A DNA stretch of 64,000 nt, taken from NCBI RefSeq assembly GCF_014164585.1, contig NZ_JACJFM010000009.1:62001-126000 (forward strand), given 5' to 3'. Position 1 is the first letter of the stretch. Every line of letters starts with the position of its first letter. The position numbers and the translations under genes are program-made. This document shows positions 9,895 through 19,494 of this stretch, piece after piece. Below the pieces are notes generated by a model. It saw only the letters and a list, made by a program, of their open reading frames with translations, did no database searches and was not told the DNA's origin. The DNA comes from Oceanospirillum sediminis. GTDB lineage: Bacteria; Pseudomonadota; Gammaproteobacteria; Pseudomonadales; Halomonadaceae.

Positions 9895-10391
9895 GTGATA
9901 AACCTTATATTTTATTTTTTTACCGCATACGCTCATCAGGCGAAGACCTTTTGTTACCCTGGTACGACCAGAGAGGTATTGCTAAAGAAATATATTGCAT
10001 ATGCGGAATCGTTATTGATTATCACGGCTATGACTGGCAAGTTCAATAGATGGATAGCAATTATGTTGCACCGGTATTAAATTTCGGACGATTCTACTAA
10101 CTTCATTGATCTGTAATGATATTTTTTCTTTTATATGAAAATTATTATATTTACATGTACTTGTTGAATACCTGTAATCACAAGTCATCGGGTGTCGGTG
10201 AGGTATTCGGTTCTTGAGCACAATTCGCCTCTGGCCTAAAATGCCGCCCCCGACTAGCATAAAGCTAATCATAAATACCTGAATGAATATTCCTCTGCAA
10301 AGGTTGTCGTATTCTCTGATGACCAGCCAGAGAATATCGCAATATATTATTTCAGGCTGGCAAGAAACTAATTCACAGTGAGTATTTGTAT
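9895..10391. promoter_or_regulatory. Divergent promoter region of the ABC importer
   Basis: This is a 497-bp region with no supported gene. It holds GGCTATGACTGGCA at 10026-10039, a 14-base match to the gbcA-gbcB intergenic region. TATGTTGCACCGG follows about 36 bp further on, at 10062-10074; the gbc region has TATGTCGCAATTGG at 34 bp. The rest is AT-rich. A link to GbdR control is inference. Confidence 0.4.
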
Positions 10392-10601
10392 ATGTCACGT
10401 GCTAAGAAAACCCGCTCGCTGAAAGGCAAAGCTAATATCCGTACCGGAAAAAAAGACGACTTTAAAAAGTGGCGTGAAGAGCAGGCTGAGCTGGGCGGCC
10501 GTCCAAAAACCCCCAATCAGAAGAAAAAAGCGAAACAGCGTAAAGAACAGGCCGCTAAAAAACTGGCCCGCCTGGGAATAAAAAAAGAGAGCAGCGAATA
10601 A
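10392..10601 (+). CDS. Small Lys/Arg-rich hypothetical protein
   Basis: This protein has 69 residues from the ATG at 10392 (MSRAKKTRSLKGK); an in-frame TTG two codons earlier is less likely. It is extremely basic, with clusters KKTR, KKDDFKKWR and NQKKKAKQRKEQAAKKLARL, so it is probably nucleic-acid or ribosome associated. The MSRxKKTR start recalls the N-terminus of YihI-type GTPase-activating proteins. It lacks the acidic C-terminal half of that family, so I do not name it. No good Shine-Dalgarno is visible. The coding call rests on composition and a clean frame. Confidence 0.6.
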   Translation: MSRAKKTRSLKGKANIRTGKKDDFKKWREEQAELGGRPKTPNQKKKAKQRKEQAAKKLARLGIKKESSE

Positions 10602-10729
10602 TCAGAAAATGATATCTACTCCGGCAGGTTATTGAGCCGCCTGTTTCCGGATAAGCCATCAGGTGTCAGTATCCTGACCTCGAAGCGTAGTCAGAACTGG
10701 TATAAGTGAATTTTAAAGGAAGACTGCCC

Positions 10730-11545
10730 GTGAAAATTATCAGCTTCAACATCAACGGTATTCGTGCTCGCCTGCACCAGATTCAGGCCTTAATCGATCA
10801 GCAGCAGCCGGATGTTATAGGCCTGCAGGAGATCAAAGTACACGATGACGCCTTTCCTCTGGCCGATATTGAAGCGATGGGCTATCACGTCGAATACTTC
10901 GGACAAAAAAGCCATTACGGTGTCGCTTTAATGTCGAAAAAGGCTCCTGTTGCAGTACGCAAAGGCTTCCCCGAAGATGGCGACGACGCTCAGCGCCGAA
11001 TGATTATCGGTGATTACCAGGCTGACGATGGTAGTATTGTGACAGTGATGAATGGCTATTTTCCACAAGGAGAAAATATCAGCCACGAAATAAAATACCC
11101 TGCAAAACGTAAGTTCTATGCCGATCTGCAGAAGATGCTGGAAGGTGAATATGATAACCAGCAACAGGTTGTGGTGATGGGGGATTTTAATATCTCCTCT
11201 ACCGATCTGGATATTGGCATTGGAGAACCCAATCGCAAGCGCTGGCTGCGTACCGGTAAAACCAGCTTTCAGCCAGAAGAAAGAGAATGGTTTGACCGCC
11301 TGCTGGGCTGGGGCTTAACAGACAGCTATCGTGAGCAGCATCCGAATGACAACAGCCGTTTCAGCTGGTTTGACTATCGCAGCAAAGGCTTTAACGATGA
11401 GCCTAAACGAGGCCTTAGAATTGATACTCTGCTGGTAACCGCACCTCTGATGGAGAAGTGTATAGCAACCGGTATTGATTATGATATCAGGGCAATGGAA
11501 AAGCCGTCTGATCATTGCCCGGTATGGGGCGAGTTTAAATTCTGA
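10730..11545 (+). CDS. xthA: Exodeoxyribonuclease III
   Basis: This is the main AP endonuclease and 3'-5' exonuclease of base-excision repair, acting on duplex DNA. It has 271 residues (E. coli XthA has 268) when begun at the GTG at 10730, which has AAAGGAAG 8 bases upstream. An earlier GTG at 10706 would swallow that ribosome site. Motifs: [20 protein letters not shown] (catalytic Glu), [21 protein letters not shown] (Asp/Asn pair), [17 protein letters not shown] and the terminal [10 protein letters not shown] (His). It is monocistronic and followed by an intrinsic terminator. Confidence 0.96.
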   Translation: MKIISFNINGIRARLHQIQALIDQQQPDVIGLQEIKVHDDAFPLADIEAMGYHVEYFGQKSHYGVALMSKKAPVAVRKGFPEDGDDAQRRMIIGDYQADDGSIVTVMNGYFPQGENISHEIKYPAKRKFYADLQKMLEGEYDNQQQVVVMGDFNISSTDLDIGIGEPNRKRWLRTGKTSFQPEEREWFDRLLGWGLTDSYREQHPNDNSRFSWFDYRSKGFNDEPKRGLRIDTLLVTAPLMEKCIATGIDYDIRAMEKPSDHCPVWGEFKF

Positions 11546-11558
11546 GACCGTTATACAA

Positions 11559-11600
11559 TCACCTGAAAGCGCATAGCTTTCAGGTGACTGGTATTTTTTA
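11559..11600 (+). terminator. Intrinsic terminator of xthA
   Basis: A 12-bp perfect stem (TCACCTGAAAGC and its complement, loop GCATA) is followed by CTGG and a T-rich tail. Confidence 0.8.
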
Positions 11601-11699
11601 TCCCAGACTCAGGTCATCGGCTTACCGACAGAATAAAAAGCACCGGCTATCTCTGACAGATAACCACAGAAAAACCGGTGATCTTATTGCTCACGACAC

Positions 11700-12836
11700 T
11701 CAGCAGGCTGCAGGAATTACCAATGCAACCGAGCCGAAGCTGGGTTCAACCTGAGCACAGACGAGAGCCGCTCTGGCCCGGTCTGTCGTTTTTGGCAGCG
11801 CGTCATCAATCAGAGAATCCTGGATAACTGGCGTCTGGGCGACACCAAACTCATTTTTACGCTCATCCCTGGGCGATACGCCTATATGCTTTCGATAGCA
11901 GCGACTGAAGTGAGGCGTAGATATAAAGCCACAGGCCGCGGCTATCTCTACAATCGACATATTAGACTGTTTCAGCAATTGTCGCGCTCTGTCCAGGCGT
12001 AACCTCAGATAGTAACGGGAAGGAGAGCAGTCCACATATTTAAGGAACATCCTTTCCAGCTGACGCCTTGATACATCAACAAAACAGGCCAGCTCATCCA
12101 GGCTGATCGGTTCTTCCAGATTGTTTTCCATCAACTCAATCACATCGACCAGCTTAGGTTTAGACTCTCCTGATTTATGCACCTGTCGCAGAGGAATACG
12201 CTGCTGATCCTGATCACTGCGAATACGGTCACAAATAAACATATCAGAGACAGCTCTGGACAGATTCGAACCATGATCGCGGGTAATCAGACTCAACATC
12301 ATATCAAGTGGTGCATTACCACCGGATGAAGTCAGACGCTTATTATCAATAGTGAACAGGCGATTATTACAGTGCACCTTAGGATATCTCTCCTGCAGCG
12401 CCGCCATACACTCCCAGTGAATGCTGCAATCATACCCATCCAGTAAACCGGCATGCGCCAGCACATATGCACCGGTACAGATCCCGCCAAGAGCGACCCC
12501 TCTGCGGGCCAGCGACTGCAACCACTGAACCTGAGCCGTCGTGTAGCTTCGTGTAATATTAACGCCGCCAACGACCAGCACCATATCCAGCTCACAAACG
12601 TCTGTAATTGAGAAGTCAGAATTAAAACTCAATCCATCACTGGCAGATATAGAATCACCTTTCTCAGAAACGATATGCCAGCTGTATAGCTCTTCCCCCG
12701 ATAACTGGTTCGCCATTCTGAGAGGCTCGATGGCAGAAGCCAGAGCCATCATTGTAAAGTTGTCCAATAAAAGAAAACCGATGCGAGTGATCTTTTTTGG
12801 AGCTGAAGCAGGATTAAGGTCCTTAGTCGTTAACAT
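11700..12836 (-). CDS. gbdR: GbdR-type glycine betaine/dimethylglycine-responsive regulator (GlxA/AraC family)
   Basis: This activator of betaine catabolism has 378 residues. A DJ-1/PfpI-like ligand domain covers about 15-200, with GFLLLDNFTMMALASAIEPLRMANQLSG, GGICTGAYVLAHAGLLDGY and SIHWECMAAL. An AraC helix-turn-helix domain covers about 225-335, with LDELACFVDVSRRQLERMF and SIVEIAAACGFISTPHFSRCYRKHIG. These segments match Pseudomonas GbdR closely from memory, including the NQLSG and CSxHWEC stretches. It lies 3.4 kb from gbcB and 4.8 kb from gbcA, which supports the role. A 25-bp tandem repeat lies about 75-125 bp upstream of its start, a possible autoregulatory site. Confidence 0.9.
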   Translation of the reverse strand: MLTTKDLNPASAPKKITRIGFLLLDNFTMMALASAIEPLRMANQLSGEELYSWHIVSEKGDSISASDGLSFNSDFSITDVCELDMVLVVGGVNITRSYTTAQVQWLQSLARRGVALGGICTGAYVLAHAGLLDGYDCSIHWECMAALQERYPKVHCNNRLFTIDNKRLTSSGGNAPLDMMLSLITRDHGSNLSRAVSDMFICDRIRSDQDQQRIPLRQVHKSGESKPKLVDVIELMENNLEEPISLDELACFVDVSRRQLERMFLKYVDCSPSRYYLRLRLDRARQLLKQSNMSIVEIAAACGFISTPHFSRCYRKHIGVSPRDERKNEFGVAQTPVIQDSLIDDALPKTTDRARAALVCAQVEPSFGSVALVIPAAC

Positions 12837-13466
12837 ACTTGTGCCCTCTTCAACGTTTATCCTGCTATTGGCAAAAAATGGGCCATCCAGACGGAAACGT
12901 TGGTATTTTTTATTATTTCAGGACTTAACGTCAGGTGATTATTTCAGGACTTAACGTCAGGTTTAGTGTTTTTATCTCCTCAAAGGCATCTCACTTTTGC
13001 TTACTTAAAGCAAAACACCCCTTGAGGGTAATAGTATGGCAGGTTCTGATTTTAGTCATGCAAAAAGCGGCGAAAAAATTGCTCAAAAGCGACAATAAAG
13101 CCTGAAAATGATTGACTAATGTTACGAGATCACTTTTTTATTCACACATATAAAACTCTGATCTGACCTGGTGATTGTTTTCTATTATTCAGAACATACA
13201 CTCATGTCAGTAGCAAAAAATGGTAACCCGATACCAGAATCAGCCATCATGAAAAATATTTTGTATCATCCCGATAGCAGTAACAATACAGGTTATGCAT
13301 CAGAGTGGCGCACTTTTCAACAGCGATGCCTTATTGTGTACCATCACCGGGTTGCCCCTTACTCTGACAGCCTTAATCGCGGGCCGCATATACCTGATAC
13401 CAGAAAAAGAATTTTGATATCCTCCAGCCACTGGCAGGGCAAGATGACAAGCGTTTGTTCAGACCT
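12837..13466. other. Intergenic region upstream of gbdR
   Basis: This 630-bp region contains the tandem 25-bp repeat at 12912-12962. An open frame of about 100 codons from an ATG at 13204 runs to 13506 and overlaps the end of the convergent exonuclease gene. That frame has no ribosome site or recognisable motif, and I do not call it a gene. The short segment 13010-13160 is AT-rich and may hold promoter elements. Confidence 0.4.
12912..12962. repeat. Tandem direct repeat (2 x 25 bp) upstream of gbdR
   Basis: Two exact copies of a 25-base unit (core TCAGGACTTAACGTCAGGT) occur at 12912-12936 and 12938-12962, separated by one G. They could be paired regulator sites or a recent slippage duplication. 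Confidence 0.9.
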
Positions 13467-14183
13467 TCAGCACCAGATAGCAGAAATCGGAGTATCCTCA
13501 GTATAACGATGCCGTATTTGTGCTTGCAGTAATTCGGCGGTGGCTATGGCATCGGTCAGCGCATGATGCTGGCTATAGCGAGGCAGGCTGTAACGCACCC
13601 GAGTGTCTGAAAGGCGAATTGAGGTTGGACGACGTCCAATCAGGCGATAGAGTACCCGTGACAATTTTTTTCGGTGAATACGAGCTTCCAGCTCCATAGT
13701 ATCAACAACCGGAAAGCTGATACCTTCTTTAATACGCTGCCTGAAAGCGCTATCCAGAAAGGGACGTTCAATATCCCGGAAATGAACGACCACGACCCTC
13801 CCGGCAATCGCTTCCAGTACAGCACCGCTGACTTTGCCCAGATCCGGTGCATCATCTATATCAGTATGGGTAATACCGTGGTAAACCACGGATTCTTCCA
13901 CCAGAGGTTTTCTCGGCTTTAATAACCAGTGGCGCGCCTCTCTCAGACGAACCCGGTTCAGATCAAAAGGCACCAGACCGATACTGACAATTTCATCGTG
14001 ATCGGAATCCAGCCCGGTTGTTTCAAAATCCAGCGCCACAAAAGGGGTTTCGGATAGCGGAGTATCCGGTGAAATACAGCCATGTTCATAAAACGTTCGC
14101 AACCGGCTATCAGAACACACCAGAGCCTGCTCTTTAAAAAACAGCGGCCAGTCCATTGCGGCGTTCACATCTTCCCGTTTCAT
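13467..14183 (-). CDS. DnaQ-like DEDDh 3'-5' exonuclease
   Basis: This is a 238-residue RNase T/DnaQ-superfamily exonuclease. Exo I is FVALDFETTGLDSDHDEI, exo II lies around VVVVHFRDIERPFL, and exo IIIepsilon is SQHHALTDAIATAELL, supplying the DEDDh acid/His set. About 45 residues precede the domain. It overlaps the stop of the DUF294 gene by ATGA. An exonuclease of this type following a DUF294/CBS/cNMP gene is a recurrent pairing in gammaproteobacteria, from memory. The substrate is unknown. It is not the replicative epsilon subunit, because it lacks the polymerase-binding tail. Confidence 0.88.
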   Translation of the reverse strand: MKREDVNAAMDWPLFFKEQALVCSDSRLRTFYEHGCISPDTPLSETPFVALDFETTGLDSDHDEIVSIGLVPFDLNRVRLREARHWLLKPRKPLVEESVVYHGITHTDIDDAPDLGKVSGAVLEAIAGRVVVVHFRDIERPFLDSAFRQRIKEGISFPVVDTMELEARIHRKKLSRVLYRLIGRRPTSIRLSDTRVRYSLPRYSQHHALTDAIATAELLQAQIRHRYTEDTPISAIWC

Positions 14184-16060
14184 TTCTGCTTCCTGGTGTA
14201 GGGGTAACGGAACTTCAGGAAGCGCTGACTGTTACTCAGAACCTGAAACGCTTCTTTCAGATTGCGGCGTTCAAAATCAGACAGGTTTTCTGGCTCGATA
14301 TTATTGTCAGGCCGACGCTCAGCCTCAATATCCAGCACCTGATGACGAATCCGGACCATAGAGATAAATTCCAGAGCATCTTTCAGATCGGTACCTCGTC
14401 CTTTCGGCAGAATATCGGCTTTGATAATGTCGTCCAGGCGCTCAAAAGAGTTCTGCGCGCGGGAGCCGACGGCCAGTGCATGCACCCTGATCAGGTCAGC
14501 AGTGGGTGCCGTACCCCGTCGCTTCAGATTGATGGAGTTACGGTGCTCCCCATCCTTTTCCATAACAAAGCTTTTGAAAAAGCCCAGAGGAGGAGTACGA
14601 CTCAGAGAGTTACGTGCCAGGCAGCCCAGAAAGTGAGGAGACTTTCTGGCGCGACGAACAATAAAAGTATTCAGCTGATCAGCCCATTTGGTTTTGCCCC
14701 AGACACCGTCCAGGTCAAAAAAGATGGAGCTATTCAGCAAAGCTTCCGGGTCAGGATTATCGATCCAGTCCGCAAAACACTCTTCCCACTGTTTACGGGT
14801 TTTCCGCCAGCGAGGATTGGTGGCCATAATGCCGCCACTGCAATAGCTATAACCACAGGCATTCAGCCCATCACTGACAAACTGTGCCAGCGCTTCAAAG
14901 TATTCCCCATGCCGCGCCTTGTCGTAACTATTATCCAGAATCAGAGCGTTATCCTGATCCGTGACCACCAGCTGTTCATCTCTGGCCATAGAACCCAGCG
15001 CCAGAAAACAGTAACGTACCGGTGGCCGTCCCAGTTTATCTTCCGCCAGTTCCAGTAAACGCTGTTTAAAGCTACGACCAATAACAGCCATAGCGCTACC
15101 GATCATATGGGAGTTAGCATCTTCATGGACCATGCGTACAAAGCAGGATTTTACATCCTTGCTGAGCTGAACCAGCTCTTCCAGAGTCTGACGGCGCAGA
15201 ATATTGCTGACCATATACAGACTGCTCTGGGATTCGTAACGAATAATATCTGACGTGGCCAGTACGCCCAGAGGGCGCCCGTTATCCAGAACAGGCAAGT
15301 GATGCAGATTGTAGCGCAGCATAGTCAGCATGGCTTCAAAGGCATAGGCATCATCATCCAGAGTAACCGGGTCGCGGGTCATCGCTTCTGTCACCGGAGA
15401 ATCCAGATCCAATCCGGTAGCCACCACCCGATTGCGTAAATCTCTGTCGGTCAGGATACCCGCCAGTTCAGGCTCGCCGTATTCATTCAGCGCAGACGTC
15501 ATAATCAGCAGGGAAGACACACTCTCTTCAGACATTTTCTGAGCGGCCTGCCGGATTGTCGCTTTATCATCCAGGTGCACAGATTCCCGGCTGATCAGCG
15601 CCGTTACCTTAGATATCATCAGCTCATTGCTTTCGTTATGCCTTGAAACAGCATTACTTAAGCGCGACCGATCATCGACCTCAACAAAGTCAGAAAAAGA
15701 CTGATAGCGTTCGCACAATTCCGTAAACACACGTTCAGGAATAAAGTAAATCAGGGAGTCTTCAAGGGTTCTGGAAGGCAGGCGTATCTTATTCCCCATC
15801 AACAGTCCAAGCTGACCAAACAGATCACCGGTACTTAATCGGTTATACAGATCGCCATTACGACGATAAATTTCTATAGCACCACTACGAATCATGCAGA
15901 GTTCATGGATCTTGTCACCGAACTTAAAAACTTCGCTGCCCGCACGGTAGTAACTAATCTCAATCTGACAAGCCACATTATTGACGACCTCTTCGGGAAG
16001 CTCATTAAACGGCGGGTATTGCGCCAGAAAGCTGGCAATTTCTATCTGCTCGGATTCCAT
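14180..16060 (-). CDS. cNMP-binding / CBS-pair / DUF294 nucleotidyltransferase-like protein
   Basis: This predicted signalling protein has 626 residues from the ATG at 16060; a TTG at 16114 opens a longer frame with no ribosome site. Domains in order are as follows. A cyclic-nucleotide-binding beta-roll covers about 10-125 (YRAGSEVFKFGDKIHEL, GDLFGQLGLLMG). Paired CBS motifs cover about 150-265 (ILTDRDLRNRVVA, GVLATSDIIRYES). A DUF294 nucleotidyltransferase core lies near 320-420 (LALGSMARDEQLVVTDQDNALIL, a GS plus DxD pattern). A helical substrate-binding domain runs to the end. It is co-operonic with the exonuclease. The family resembles GlnD-type transferases, but the target is unknown. 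Confidence 0.88.
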   Translation of the reverse strand: MESEQIEIASFLAQYPPFNELPEEVVNNVACQIEISYYRAGSEVFKFGDKIHELCMIRSGAIEIYRRNGDLYNRLSTGDLFGQLGLLMGNKIRLPSRTLEDSLIYFIPERVFTELCERYQSFSDFVEVDDRSRLSNAVSRHNESNELMISKVTALISRESVHLDDKATIRQAAQKMSEESVSSLLIMTSALNEYGEPELAGILTDRDLRNRVVATGLDLDSPVTEAMTRDPVTLDDDAYAFEAMLTMLRYNLHHLPVLDNGRPLGVLATSDIIRYESQSSLYMVSNILRRQTLEELVQLSKDVKSCFVRMVHEDANSHMIGSAMAVIGRSFKQRLLELAEDKLGRPPVRYCFLALGSMARDEQLVVTDQDNALILDNSYDKARHGEYFEALAQFVSDGLNACGYSYCSGGIMATNPRWRKTRKQWEECFADWIDNPDPEALLNSSIFFDLDGVWGKTKWADQLNTFIVRRARKSPHFLGCLARNSLSRTPPLGFFKSFVMEKDGEHRNSINLKRRGTAPTADLIRVHALAVGSRAQNSFERLDDIIKADILPKGRGTDLKDALEFISMVRIRHQVLDIEAERRPDNNIEPENLSDFERRNLKEAFQVLSNSQRFLKFRYPYTRKQK

Positions 16061-16169
16061 AGCATAACTCGGTAGTAACGGGGGATAAGGTGAGCACCTG
16101 CTCTGATAACTCAATAAGGAGGTTGCTATCTGAAAAACACGTTATAACAATCAGTATACCCGGAGTGAA

Positions 16170-16193
16170 CAGGAGTAGCAGGCACTACTCCTG
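16170..16193. terminator. Hairpin between gbcB 3' end and DUF294 gene
   Basis: The inverted repeat CAGGAGTAG / CTACTCCTG has a 6-base spacer and lies 15 bp after the gbcB stop. There is no clear T-run, so the terminator role is only likely. Confidence 0.4.
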
Positions 16194-16208
16194 ACTTTAC
16201 TGACCGGA

Positions 16209-17339
16209 TCAGTATTCAACAACAACATCACCTTCCGGTACACTACAGCAGGATAAAACGTAACCGGCTGCAACATCATCATCAGTGATACCGCCATTAT
16301 GCGTCATAGAAGCCTCACCTTCTTTGACCAGCACTTTACAGGTACCACAGATACCCATACCACAGGCTTTTGGAATATTCAGATTCAATCGGGCTGCCGC
16401 AGAGTGGATCGTTTCGCCCGGCGCGATGCTGACACTTTCCCCATTGTTAGAGAAAGTCACTTTAGTCATATCCGACTTGGTCAGTGCATCCGCTTCTTCC
16501 TGAGCGATTTCCGCATCTTCAATGGCTTTTTCTTCAACGCCCGGAGGTGCCTCACCGAAGGATTCTTCATGGTAACGATCCATATCGAAACCATTCTGTT
16601 GCAGAAGATTCTTCACCGCATTCATATATGGCGCAGGGCCACAGCAATAAACCTCACGCTCCATAAAATCCGGGGCGATCATTTCCAGCTTGGACTGATC
16701 CAGATAGCCACGGTAGCCATGCCATGCCTGGCCATTTTCAATCCGCTCAGCAATCAGATGCAGGCTGAAATTATGGACCCGTGAAGCCATATGCTCCAGC
16801 TCACGACGGAACACAATATCATCCGGTGTTCTGGCACTGTGGGAGAACACCATATCGACATCAGCATTGGTATCAAACCACCAGCGGGCCATCGACATAA
16901 CTGGCGTAATACCCACACCACCGGATAACAGCAGCACTTTCTCTGCCGGAGAATCAATGCAGTTAAAGATACCAACAGGGCCGTGTACTGCCAGCTCCTG
17001 ACCTTCTTCCAGATTATCGTGTAACCAGTTTGAAACCAGACCACCCGGATTTCGTTTAACAGTAATAGAGAAACTGTAAGGCACAGAAGGCGAACTGGAG
17101 ATAGTATATGAGCGCATTACCTGCTGCTCATCAATTTCCAGCTCCAGGGTGACAAACTGACCCGGTTTGAAAAAGAACATAACGGGCTGCTCTGCCATAA
17201 AGCAGAATGTACGTACATCCCGGGTCTCCTGAATTACCTTTACGCATCGGACCACATGGCGTCCGTTTACCCAGGTTTGGGTATTAACCGGAATAAAGCT
17301 GTCAGAGTTGGCTGGGCCAGGGGCAATTGAAGTAGTCAT
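16209..17339 (-). CDS. gbcB: Glycine betaine monooxygenase reductase subunit
   Basis: This reductase passes electrons from NAD(P)H to the Rieske oxygenase GbcA, which demethylates glycine betaine to dimethylglycine. It has 376 residues. An FAD-binding barrel covers about 25-125 (FFFKPGQFVTLELEI, MRSYTISSSPS). An NAD domain covers about 130-235 (LLSGGVGITPVMSMARWW, EVYCCGPAPYMNAVK). A C-terminal plant-type 2Fe-2S ferredoxin follows, with CGMGICGTCKVLV and a last Cys near VLSCCSVP. It is divergent from gbcA across a 334-bp shared regulatory region. The arrangement and both partners match the Pseudomonas betaine pathway. Confidence 0.93.
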   Translation of the reverse strand: MTTSIAPGPANSDSFIPVNTQTWVNGRHVVRCVKVIQETRDVRTFCFMAEQPVMFFFKPGQFVTLELEIDEQQVMRSYTISSSPSVPYSFSITVKRNPGGLVSNWLHDNLEEGQELAVHGPVGIFNCIDSPAEKVLLLSGGVGITPVMSMARWWFDTNADVDMVFSHSARTPDDIVFRRELEHMASRVHNFSLHLIAERIENGQAWHGYRGYLDQSKLEMIAPDFMEREVYCCGPAPYMNAVKNLLQQNGFDMDRYHEESFGEAPPGVEEKAIEDAEIAQEEADALTKSDMTKVTFSNNGESVSIAPGETIHSAAARLNLNIPKACGMGICGTCKVLVKEGEASMTHNGGITDDDVAAGYVLSCCSVPEGDVVVEY

Positions 17340-17673
17340 CTTGTTTCTCTCTTAAAAAAGGCGGTCCTACACCGGCAGGCTTTATTCTCTGCTCTCCCTT
17401 CCCATCTGAATTAACCATTTACGACACTTAGTTGCTTATTACGACCACCTCCCTGCGGGCTATGACTGGCAGGTCGATTTATGTACAGGCCTATGTCGCA
17501 ATTGGTCATTCCGCCGGTGAAATCCTGGGCAAGAATAATCACCAATGGCAATGCCACACACTTTGTAAGGCAATGTCCAGATAACGATTAAAACCTATGA
17601 ACAACAAAAATATCTGACATAAATAGTCTGAACAAAAAGCCTGGGCTCGTTCAGACATATGAGGACACGTAAG
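17340..17673. promoter_or_regulatory. gbcA-gbcB divergent control region with candidate GbdR sites
   Basis: Two motifs recur elsewhere in the window. GGCTATGACTGGCA at 17458-17471 also occurs upstream of the ABC importer. GTCGCAA-N3-GTCA-N2-CCGCC at 17495-17515 also occurs upstream of the BCCT gene at 33172-33192, on the opposite strand. Each lies about 150-160 bp from the start codons. Binding by GbdR is inferred. Confidence 0.5.
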
Positions 17674-18954
17674 ATGAGCAAGATGAACCAGATTGATTTG
17701 CTGAACACCACCTGCCCAACGCTCGAAGAAGCACGCAAGGAAATGTCCAGGCTGTTAGAAGAGAGACCGTCAAATTACTCTCTGCCACAACCTTTATATA
17801 ACGACCCTCACATGTTCCGTATTGATATGGAAGAGGTATTCCAGAAAGAGTGGCTGTTTGTAGGTATGACCAGTGAAATCCCTGCAAAAGGTGATTACTT
17901 CACGGTTGAAATCGGCCAGAACCCTGTTCTGGTAGTGCGTGATGCAGATGGCGATGTACAGGCTTTCCATAATACCTGTCGTCACCGTGGATCTCGTATT
18001 TGTCAGGAACATCGTGGCAAAGTCGCTAACCTGATCTGCCCTTATCACAAGTGGGCGTATGACCTGAAAGGTAACCTGCTGTTTGCTGGCACCGAAATGG
18101 GCGACGCTTTTGATATGAAGCAGCATGGTCTGAAAAAAGCACACACGAAAGTGGGCGGCGGCTTTATCTTTATCTGCCTGGCGAAAGAAGAGCCAGAAGG
18201 TGATTTTGACGACTTCCTGAAAACAATGGATGAGTACATGGAACCGTATGATGTGGAGAACACCAAACTGGCTGTTGAATCCAACATGTACGAGCAAGCA
18301 AACTGGAAGCTGGTCATCGAAAACAACCGTGAGTGCTACCACTGCCACGGTGGTAACCACCCAGAACTGCTGAACACCCTGCTGGAATGGGATGATACCA
18401 ACGACCCACGTGCGCCACAGGAGTTCCTGGATCAGTACGCCCGTCAGTCTGCAGAGTGGGAAGCGGAAAACATTCCTCACGAACGTCGTGATCATGGTAA
18501 CAACCGTAATCGCGTTGTGCGTATGCCTCTGCAAGAAGGCAAAAAAGTAATGACACTGGACGGTGAGTCCGGCTGTAAGAAAATGCTGGGCCGTATTAAG
18601 AACCCACACCTGGGCTCTATGCGTATTCTGCACCTGCCTAACTCCTGGAACCACATGCAGTCAGACCACTTCATTGTGTTCCGTGTACTGCCGATTTCTG
18701 CACAGGAATCCATTGTGACAACCAAATGGTTTGTACACAAAGATGCGGTAGAAGGCGTTGATTATGACGTAGAACGTCTGCGTCTGGTATGGGATGCAAC
18801 AAACGACCAGGATCGTGTTCTGGGTGAAGAAAACCAGCTGGGTATTAACTCTGTTGGTTATGAGCCTGGCCCATACTCTGAAACATTCGAATTCGGCGTA
18901 ATCAACTTCCTGGATTGGTACAGCGATACAGTCCAGAAAAACCTGAAGGACTGA
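17674..18954 (+). CDS. gbcA: Glycine betaine monooxygenase, Rieske oxygenase subunit
   Basis: This is the terminal oxygenase that removes a methyl group from glycine betaine as formaldehyde, giving dimethylglycine. It has 426 residues from the ATG at 17674 (GAGGA 8 bases upstream); the ATG at 17659 has no ribosome site. The Rieske 2Fe-2S ligands are CRHRGSRIC and CPYHKWAYD (residues about 90-120). The catalytic iron site is NNRECYHCHGGNHPE with its two His (about 210-222). Long stretches such as GRIKNPHLGSMRILHLP and VHKDAVEGVDYDVERLR match GbcA of Pseudomonas from memory. It ends at a strong intrinsic terminator, which is also the left boundary of the accessory insertion. Confidence 0.95.
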   Translation: MSKMNQIDLLNTTCPTLEEARKEMSRLLEERPSNYSLPQPLYNDPHMFRIDMEEVFQKEWLFVGMTSEIPAKGDYFTVEIGQNPVLVVRDADGDVQAFHNTCRHRGSRICQEHRGKVANLICPYHKWAYDLKGNLLFAGTEMGDAFDMKQHGLKKAHTKVGGGFIFICLAKEEPEGDFDDFLKTMDEYMEPYDVENTKLAVESNMYEQANWKLVIENNRECYHCHGGNHPELLNTLLEWDDTNDPRAPQEFLDQYARQSAEWEAENIPHERRDHGNNRNRVVRMPLQEGKKVMTLDGESGCKKMLGRIKNPHLGSMRILHLPNSWNHMQSDHFIVFRVLPISAQESIVTTKWFVHKDAVEGVDYDVERLRLVWDATNDQDRVLGEENQLGINSVGYEPGPYSETFEFGVINFLDWYSDTVQKNLKD

Positions 18955-19015
18955 TTCAGCCCTTCGTTACATAGCGCTCAAGCAATGAGTAGTAACACTT
19001 AAACCCTCGGAATTT

Positions 19016-19044
19016 GCCAGCAAGGAAACTTGCTGGCTTTTTTT
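19016..19044 (+). terminator. Intrinsic terminator of gbcA (left copy of duplicated element)
   Basis: The stem GCCAGCAAG / CTTGCTGGC, with a GAAA tetraloop, is followed by seven T. The 28-base core at 19017-19044 recurs exactly at 25319-25346. Confidence 0.92.
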
Positions 19045-19451
19045 ATGCCTGAAAACAGAAAACCCTGACAGCGGGACAGACAGAAAACTTAAAAACAGGA
19101 GCTTTTCAGAGACGTCTTAACCGAACGATTAGTACAAATACTTAATTTCCCTTAATATTTTCATCCAATAAACATATATAAAAACTGGCCAAATATACAG
19201 TATATTCTGCGAGATTTATATAATTTTTCTCGGATAATCTGTCGCAATGTCTGGTTTGTGGGTGTATTATTTTTCTATGTTTAAGCAAATCAAAATATTG
19301 CAGCTTTCATGAAAACAAGGCGAGCATGCGTTGATTGGAAATAACAGACATACTCGTTTTCAGGGATGAGAAAGCAAAGATATTCTATTTTCCTCACCCT
19401 GAACAGCTAGTTATAACATTCCTCATTAAAGTAAAAGTTCGACAAGACACG

Positions 19452-19473
19452 CATACGTGATATTAAACGTATG
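19452..19473 (+). promoter_or_regulatory. Palindromic operator-like site before the DUF6602 gene
   Basis: CATACGT and ACGTATG are separated by GATATTAA (22 bp in all), 21 bp before the start codon and just upstream of the ribosome site. The position fits a repressor operator; no regulator gene lies in the insertion. Confidence 0.5.
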
Positions 19474-19494
19474 TTTATTATAAGGATAATAAAC

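Larger units (their letters stand above)
18955..19494. other. gbcA 3' region and AT-rich left edge of the insertion
   Basis: After the gbcA terminator there are about 450 bp with no gene. GC falls sharply from about 19130. The segment contains a palindrome at 19452-19473, just before the first island gene. Confidence 0.6.

Noticed and set aside
13204-13506. About 100-codon plus-strand ORF upstream of gbdR.
   Set aside because: It has no ribosome site, no recognised domain, and overlaps the end of the convergent exonuclease gene.
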